From positions 8,971,001 to 9,035,000 of the forward strand of contig CM051030.1 in NCBI GenBank assembly GCA_027627225.1: a stretch of 64,000 nucleotides of DNA, given 5' to 3'. The notes under the pieces are model-generated. The model had not been told where the DNA came from. It saw only the letters and a list, made by a program, of their open reading frames with translations, and did not search any database. Each line of letters starts with the position of its first letter. Positions within the stretch are counted from its first letter, which is position 1. Of the stretch, positions 37,901-46,900 are shown piece by piece. A program made the translations under genes and the position numbers. This DNA comes from Congeria kusceri (Eukaryota > Mollusca > Bivalvia > Myida > Dreissenidae).

Positions 37901-40900
37901 CTCAAATTAAAAGTATGCTTATTGAGAGGAACGTGTCCAAACAGATTAGAAATATGTGGATTAGGTATTATTAATAACGTCTTTAACAAAAGAATAATTA
38001 AAACGGGGACATTTATTTATTTTTTTTAATTCTTAACAGCGCGTCATTAATTTATTTAAATGTTTGTGCAATTTGTTAATGAAGATGTTACTCGGTAAAT
38101 GGTACTGAAAACTTATACAAAATAGTTATAGTATGTCGACTAGATCACAAAGCTAAAATTAGTAAATCTGAAAATCTATTCGAATATTCGATTGAATGAA
38201 AATGCGAATATTCGAATACCGATTTTGGTATTCGATGCCATCCCTACTTGGAATATACCTTTATCATCAACTCCAGTGTCAGGGGCAACATTCCGCATAA
38301 TTGTTTTGTATTTTGACAGAGTTATGCCCCTTTTTAGCTCACCTGAGCATGAAGTGCTCGTTGAGCTATTGGTTTAGGGGACCTCTCCGGCGGCGGCCGT
38401 ATGCCGTCAACAATTTGGACTGTTATCGCGATAAAGACTACATTTTTTATTCACCTTACTTGCACAGTTTGTGCATGACCATAAAATCTCGGATGGGATT
38501 GTTATTGGGTCAAATCACACCAGTAACACCAGAGTTATTTCCCCTTTTTCATGCAAAAAAAGTTAAAAAAATGCCCTTTTTCAACGTATTGACTTTATTT
38601 TCCATCTAATCTTAAGCAAACTTTCACAGTTTGTGTATGACCATCAGATCTCAGCAGACGCCAAAAATGGGCCAGATCGTATTTCAAACACCAGAGTTAT
38701 TGCCCTTTATTTATTACAAAATATACAAAAATGGACATTATTCATGATAGGGACTTCATTTTTCATCCAATCTTGCACAGTTGGTCTATTATCATGAGAT
38801 TACAGTTGAAGTCGAATATTAGGAAGATCGGACCAGAAACACCAGAGTTATTGCCCTTTGTTTGTGAAAAAGATATGCCAAAATGGACATTATTCAGGAT
38901 AGATACTTCATTTTTTCATCCAATCTTCACCAATCTTGCACAGTTTGTCTATGACCATAAGATTAAAGGTGAAGTCGAATAAAAGCAAGATTGGACCAGA
39001 AACACCAGAGTTATTGCCCTTTGTTTGCGAAAAAAATATGCAAAAATGGATATTATTCAGGATAGAGACTTCATTTTTCATCCAATCTTCACCAATCGTG
39101 TACAGTTTGTCTCTGAACGTAAGACTACAGGTGTTTAAAAGCATTATTGGGCCAGAAAAACCAGAGTTATTGCCCCTTGTGTTTGGAAAAAAACATCAAC
39201 AAGTTATCAATGATTGGCTTGCGCACTCTATTTGTGATTCAGTGTTGACCAAACTTACAAAGTTTGCGCATGACCATAAAAATTGATTGATAAAAATTTG
39301 ATTTCCAAAAGTTGCAAGACTTGCATGCAGTTATTTGTACATGCAACATTGATGTCTTCAGAGCCTACACTAACATCATTTATCATTATTGGATAGAAAA
39401 TTATCAAAGAAAAAGCAAAACTTTACGTTATAGCACAGTTATCGCAATTATCGCATTGCAACTAGTTCTGCAAAACTGTTTGTGAAAAAGACATCCAAAT
39501 CTACTGTTTCTGCATTTTCCAGAATTGTCAATGACTTAATGAAAAAGGGTCAGGTAAGAATATCGAGACAAATGATTTGAGAACCATTAGCAAAAAAATG
39601 CACATCCACTACCCAACTCATACTGTAGTTAGCCCATTGCACTTACTGATGTTTTAAATAAAAATTGATCCTACCCCCACTGTGTATTGTTCAGATACCT
39701 TAATTTTCAAACCTGTCACAACAGTATGGTCGTGCCCTCTTGTTCACTTAGATTTTCTGGTTTAAGTTTATTTTCAAAAGTTTTGTAACTTCAATACTAC
39801 ATAAGCTTTTAACTTTAAATGTGGAACTTACCTTTGTCATCAACTCTAGTATCAGGAGCAATATTACCCATAACTCAATTTGTATTTTGACAGAGTTATG
39901 CCTCCTTTTCACTTAGATTTTCTGTTTAAACTTTATATTTAAATGTTTGGTAACTTCAAAAATATGTAAGTTATTCACCTGAAACTTGGAACTAACCTTT
40001 GTTATCAGCTTTGGTATCAGGGGCAACATTACCCATAATTATGTTTTGTATTTTGACAGAGTTATGCCCCTTTTTCACATAGATTTTCTGGTTAAAGTTT
40101 ATATTCAAAAGTTGTGTAATTTCAAAACTACAAAAGTTATTCACTTGAAACTTGGAACTAACCTTTGTCATCAACTCTAGTATCAGGGGCAACATTACCC
40201 ATAACTCTGTTTTGTATTTTGACAGAGTTCTGCACACTTTTTACATAGATTTTGTGGTTAAAGAAGAAGAAGTGGGGGTATCTTGCTTTGCACCTGTTGG
40301 TCGGTCGGTCGGTAGGTAGGTCTGTCCATAGACCATTTCGTTTCCACTTGATATCTAGAGAACGCTTTGACCTACGATCATGAAAGTTGGTATGCTGGTT
40401 ACTTGGGAGGAAAGGAAGATGTCTACACATTTTGAGGTCAACAGGTCAAAGGTATAGGTCACCGTTGCTAAAAATAGAAAAATGGTTTCCGCTCAATAAC
40501 TTGACAACTCATCGAGATATTTTAATGCAACTTAATACATAGATACCTTATACTGAGACCTGGCTTGGAATTGCATATTTGGTGGGTGGGGTCAACGTCA
40601 AGGTCACCATTACTAAAAATAGAAAAAGGTTTCCGCTCAATAACTTGAGAACGCATCAAGATATTTTAATGAAACTTCGTACATAGATACCTTATATTGA
40701 GACCTCGCTTAGGATTGCATATAGGATGGGTGGGGTCAAGGTCATGCTCACCGTTACTAAAAATAGAAAAAACGGTTTCAGCTCAATATCTTGAGAATGC
40801 ATCCAGATATTTTAATGAAGCTTCATACATATATACCTTATATCGAGACCTCTCTTGGGATTGCATATGGGGTGGGTGGGGTCAAGGTCACCATTACTAA

Positions 40901-43900
40901 AAATAGAAAAACGCTTTCCGCTCAATAACTTTAGAATGCTTAAAGATATTTTAATGAAACTTCATACGTAGATACCATATATCGAGACCTCGCTTGGGAT
41001 TGCATATGGGGTGGGTGGGGTCAAGATCAAGGTCACCATAACTAAAAATAGAAAAACTGTTTCTGCTCAATAACTTGAGAACGCATCAAGATATTTTAAT
41101 GAAACTTCATACATATAGACCTTATATCGAAGCCTCGCTTGAGATTGCATATGGGGTGGGTGTGGTCAAGGTCAAGGTGACAGTTACTAAAAATATAAAT
41201 TTGTTTCCGCTTAATAACTTAAGAATGATCAAGATTTTAATGAAACATACATAGATATCTTATATTGAGACCTCTCTTGGGATTGCATATGTGGTGGAAG
41301 GGGTCAAGGTCACCGTTACTAAAAATAGAAAAACGCTTTTCGCTCAATAACTTGACAAGCATTGAGATATTTTAATGAAACTTCATACATAGATACCTTA
41401 TATCGAGACCTCGCTTGGGATTGTATATGGTGTGGGTGGGGTCAAGGTCACCGTTGGTAAAAATAGAAGAACGGTTTCCGCTCAATAACTTGAGAACGCA
41501 TCGAGACATTTTAATGAAACTTCATACAAAGATACGTTATATTGAGACCTCTCTTGGGATTTTATATGGGGTGGGTGGGGTCAAGGTCAAGGTCACCATT
41601 ACTAAAAATAGAAAAACGGTTTATGCGCAATAACTTGAGAACGCATCGAGATATTTTAATGAAACTTAATACATAGATACCATATATCAGGACTTCGCTT
41701 GGGATTGCATATTAAAAACATTTCTTAACAATTGCATATATTCACAACTTGGCTGCAAGTTGTGAATACATGTTTTACAAACATCTCTTGTTTAGTTTAA
41801 TTATTCCAAATAAATATAAGTATGAATTTTTTTTATTTATGAATGAAAAAAAAACAACAACCTATGTTTGTGCCTTTTTTATAAGCATACATGTATATTG
41901 GTATATCCTCTTGCAAAAAGTAAGAACGCGCGCAAAAATGCCCTTTTCAGGATTTAGCACCCTGCTCTTTTCAAATCCTGGCTGGAGAACTGTGTGCGGA
42001 TGTATTACAACATCAAGGTTATGAAAGTGTTGGTTAAATTAAATAATTTTGGAAGATAAAAAGGGCATTGTATAATTAAAAAACACACACAAGCAGTTTC
42101 AGCTATAAAAAAAGTTGTACTGGATGTAAGAAACTTCCACACAATTACTGAAATTCATATTTGAAAAGGTAAAAATTAATTAATCATTATGCAATATGTT
42201 TACATTGTGTTTCCATTAAATGGAATAAAAACGGTGAATAATAAATTCATGCAGTTTGAACTTAAAAACAACTATTTTTGAGATGTCTACTATTCACAGC
42301 ATAATATCAAACATGTTCAGAAATGGATAAAAAAAAACCCAGAAGCATTAATAAATAAAGGTAAGCTTATGGTGGTTTCAGAGCTGGAATATTCATGATC
42401 AAGCTGTTTAAAAGGAAACATTTTTGAATATTATAAAGAGTACATAAAAATGCTAAATTAATGTGTATGTTGCAATTTTAAATTTTAATAAAGTAACATG
42501 TAATGCCAGGTCATATACATTAAGGACACAGGATTAGAGGGCCTATTGTGATGACAATTTGCACCCCATTTCTAAGCAATATCAAATCTATACTCAGGTG
42601 TCGTTTAATAGCAAGTATTACACGTATGAACTGAACAATTACAATTAAATCGAATGCCAAGTACTGGAAGTAGAAGTTAAATTAGATAATAATAATAACG
42701 TTACAATATTAACCCCATTATACAAAATCGGGAAGTTACATTTCCTATCATGTTAATTAATACATTTTAAACGTATTGTGATAAATGAAGAGAGAGGGGA
42801 TCAAAGCAGTCAGTCATACTAAACAAATTTTGTTAAAAATTAACAAATAAAACGAAATAATATTCAGTTGGAACATTTACTGGAATACATATAGTTGTGA
42901 TTTATTTTTAGCTCAACTTTTCAAAGAAAAGGCAAGCTATTCTACTCACGTCGGCGTCAGAGCTAGGTTAAAGTTTTTCAGTAAGCTAGTTTCTGAGGAA
43001 TGACTTGAGGGATTTCATTCAAACTTAAAACGTTTATTCCCCACATTAAAATAAGCCTGTAGGCCAAGTTTGGTAACTCTAGTTTGAAATTTGTTAAACT
43101 TATGGGCCTTTTACACTAAAATTTTACATGTAAGCTATATGGACAGGTTAAAGTTTTTTGGTAAGCTGGTTTCTCAGAAATGGCTTGACGGATTTCATTC
43201 AAATTTAGAACACTTATTCCCTATACTAAAATGAACTCATAGGCCAATTTTGATAACTCTAGTTTGAAATTTGTCCAAATTATTGGCCTTTTTACACTTA
43301 GAAATTTTACATATAAGCTACATGTACGGTACATGTATGTGGACAAGTTAAAGTTTTTTGGTAAGCTCGTTTCTCAGGAATGGCTTGAGGGATGTCATTC
43401 AAACTTATAACACTTATTCCCTATATTAAAATGAAATCATAGGCTAATTTTGATAACTCTTGTTTGAAATTTGTCAAAACTATGGGCATTTTTACACTTA
43501 AAATTTTTTAAGTGGCTGCAATGGTGGCGTCAACTTTTTATTTCCACTCTCTAACTTGAGAATCTGTCTTCATATATAAATACTCTAAAGCAACACTTTA
43601 CTCGGGATTGCATTTGTGGTGGGTTGGGTGGGGTCAGAAAAACAGAAAAAAAATCTTACGCTTTATAACTCGAGAACAAATTGAAATATTTTAATAAAAT
43701 TCAATTTATAGATACTGTATAACGAGACTTGCATGAGATTGCATATGGGGTTTAGTTTGGTCACGGTCAAGGTCACTTTTGAAATTGAGAAAAATTCTTC
43801 CACTCGGTAACTCGAGAAAGAAATTAATTTTGTTTAATTGGCCCCTACTATACAGTTTGCTTTAGAAAAATGCCAGAAACTCTGACAAGCACATGAAAAG

Positions 43901-46900
43901 TCAAGAGTGCTGATCTCCGACAGTTTTTGTTTATTCAGGCCCGTATATTTAGTGTTTCAAGATTCCCTTTAAGGATTCATTTAATAAACTTAAAAAGAAC
44001 TTTCTTGCATTCAATGAAAATATCAACAGTTTCTAAAATGTACCAAGTAACTGCGACGATGTTAGGTTGTTTACCCTCGGGACTTCAGTTATAAACCATT
44101 GCCCGAGCACACTGCTTAACATAGTATCACAGTTATTATAACTATTCCACTATGGGAATTCACAACGTATATAAAGATTGCAGTGTGGATACGGTGCCAT
44201 AATTTTAAAAATCTATGTGGGGATAAAAATCACAGTATATATAATACACAAAAGTGTTAATAACCCACCATTAAATGGCACTCTGTATTATATTTATGAC
44301 ACAACGATATATGTTGACATTATTTTGTATGTTACTTTGTAGAATATTCACTATTTATTATGATTACTAAATACTACGTGTTGAACAAGTATGTATATAA
44401 GAATACAAAGTAGTAATAAAACAGCTGAGTTTCTGTGCTAAAAAAACGTTAAAAACTGATTGACCTATTTAGAGAGGCAAGGGAAAATCGGTCGGCCAAT
44501 CAAATTTGGGGGTGTGCGCGTAACGTCACAGTCAAGGTATTGCTATCGTGTTAACGTTTATCAAAACTTTAATGATTTTGTCACAAAATTGTGTGTTAAA
44601 ATAAAAGTTCTTAGATAACTTTTTTACTTCGAATTGTAATTATCATATGCCACAGGGGTCATACTATAGCATATTAAAACATGAATGGGTTTGGAGAGTG
44701 ATAGGATGTTAACTTTATGTGGTAAAGTCATTGAGAATTGAAAACCTGTCACACGGTGACTTTTTACAAAAAGTGTCCAAGTTTGGGCTTTAATAATTAT
44801 TATAAGGTAACTGCATGGGGAAATCATATTTAAGGTGTCAGGCCATCACAATAGAGTATCACTTTACTTCATCAGTGTGTTAATAATAGAAGTACAGGTT
44901 TATTAATCACTTGCTAAAATGTGTGAAAATACAGGCAAACTGTGTCAAACATGTCAGTTTATTGCATAAAAATATAATAGAGAGCGAATAAAATCAGGGC
45001 AAACAGACCCAGGGCAAACAGGTATGCAGGCCGAACGGACCCGATACCACTTAATACACATACAGTTGAATAACAGTTATACATATTGGAATTTTAAGAA
45101 ATGACTTTGTTAATTTAAAGTGAAAAAACGCTGAGCACTTGTGCGAGATTGGGTCTCCAGCTTGAGATGCAGACATTCTGTACTAAAAAGTGAATCCAAC
45201 AGCAAGGTATATGGGTCACTACAGTTCTCATACTTAGTCATAGTCTTAATTGGCCAATAAAATCCATGTCTGGCAGAAACAATTGTTTTCATTAGTCAGT
45301 ATTTAAAACAAACATTAAGTTTAAAACTAGACGCAGGTATTTTCCTATGCTATGCTCATGTTGTTGTGAATTACAGGATGTGCAGGTATTCAAGGTATAC
45401 GTTCCTTGGGAGGAGGAAAGGGGGGTAATTCAGCCTTACCCACAAGTGATGTGCTTTGTGACACGGTTTGGGAAGAACGAGTTCATATCCTCCGACGCTA
45501 TGTCAAAACTTAGACAGGTTTGGCTTTTCATACTGATTTGTTTCCACCTGCAGATGGGTTATAGAAATAAGTACTAATTATTCCCAATCACACAAAAGAT
45601 GTATTTTTGCCACTTTGATGAAAACAAAATAGCAAATCAGTAAGAAAGAACATGGTGGTAGCAGTGTCAATAAAAAGTATATTCAGTTATTCCTATAAAC
45701 TAAGAAAATGATTGACATTTTCTGGGGTGTTTCTGAAATGAAAAAAAACACTAGTCCATTTGCGAACAGGCAGCGTTTCATACTGTCATTGTGGATATTC
45801 CACCAATTTCAGAATCAAACCAGTGTTAAATATTTAAAAAAAAATAAAGAGAAAAGCATACTTTGAAATGTATACACCGATCTGTTGTGTGAGAGTTTAT
45901 ACAGATATCCAGACAATGAATTTGGTATCTGTTGACATGATGTTTAAATACATGCAGGGACTTCCCCAGGCCGTTTTAGCGCTGCGGTCCCGGGGCGCTT
46001 GAATTTTAACTTGAACATTCCCGGGGCGCCTTGAATTAGTGTTGCGCTTATAAACATCGCCTGGAGCGCCTGTATTTTATCAATTAATCAGCTATGTTTA
46101 CTGTAGTAGACCGACAGTACCTGCTGTGAAAGCTAATCTCTTGCGTCATAAAGGCAGTTTTTCACTCTATAAACATGTACACCCAGTCAAACAAGTTGGT
46201 GTATGATCAAAGCGAGTGTCACTTCGCCGAAAATTTTAACAATTTGCAGTTATTCCTAAGCCGCAATCAATCACCGTGAAGCCCCGCCCCTGTAGGCGGA
46301 GTTCCATTACGCAATAACATCGATATAAGCCAATAGAAATGCTCAGGTTGTCTTCGTTATGGAACGACGTTATCACTGTCGAATCGGTGCAATCGGCATG
46401 TATCCACACACAAGTAACCGCATTTTCGCGTCAAAACAAACCCTCGCACTTTCGTATTTTATAATATCCACACTTATTTATTTGCAAAATTTAATTACTA
46501 CAATAACAAAATAAACTGCGAAAATCAGTCTAAAGTACGCAAACATGAAATCTTAATAGGAAATGCCTAACCAGTTTTACTGTTGTAGTTTCGTAAATAA
46601 GTTGTCTTGTTTTACATGCATGCCATTTAAAACCCATGTTTTCTACAACAGAGCGCGAAATGTCTGCTGACAACCACGACGTCACGTTCCGCGCATGGAA
46701 AGCTTGCGTGTACGGACCATGTGCTTTATTAACATTTGACGCGCGTAGGCACGACGTGCACGAGGAAATGTTCCCGCCATTTTTGCACGAACAGAGGATG
46801 TATTATATATATGTATAATTTTAATCAAGATCTTTACAATTCACCAATTATCCAGTAAGTACTATTTTCAACAGTTGTAACGATTAAAACAGTGTTAAAA

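Larger units (their letters stand above)
32741..38246. mobile_element. hAT-like element carrying a nested LINE
   Basis: Left end AACGGATGGCAAAACTATTC and right end (reversed) TAGGGATGGCATCG. Both contain clustered TATTCGAATATTCGATTGAAT words in inverted arrangement. The flanks CTTTGAAT (32733-32740) and CTTGGAAT (38247-38254) form an 8-bp hAT-style duplication with one change. Removing the element restores a continuous copy of the host repeat. Excluding the LINE at 33045-37592, about 960 bases remain with no transposase, so it was a non-autonomous element. Confidence 0.88.

Noticed and set aside
38731..39286. Possible short protein genes within 38.7-39.3 kb
   Set aside because: The frames coincide with 150-bp tandem units of a dispersed repeat, and similar peptides appear in successive units in different frames.
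46636..46818. 60-residue open frame
   Set aside because: It falls inside the 45955-47322 TIR element and overlaps the segment shared with the 28999 element; no domain is recognised.
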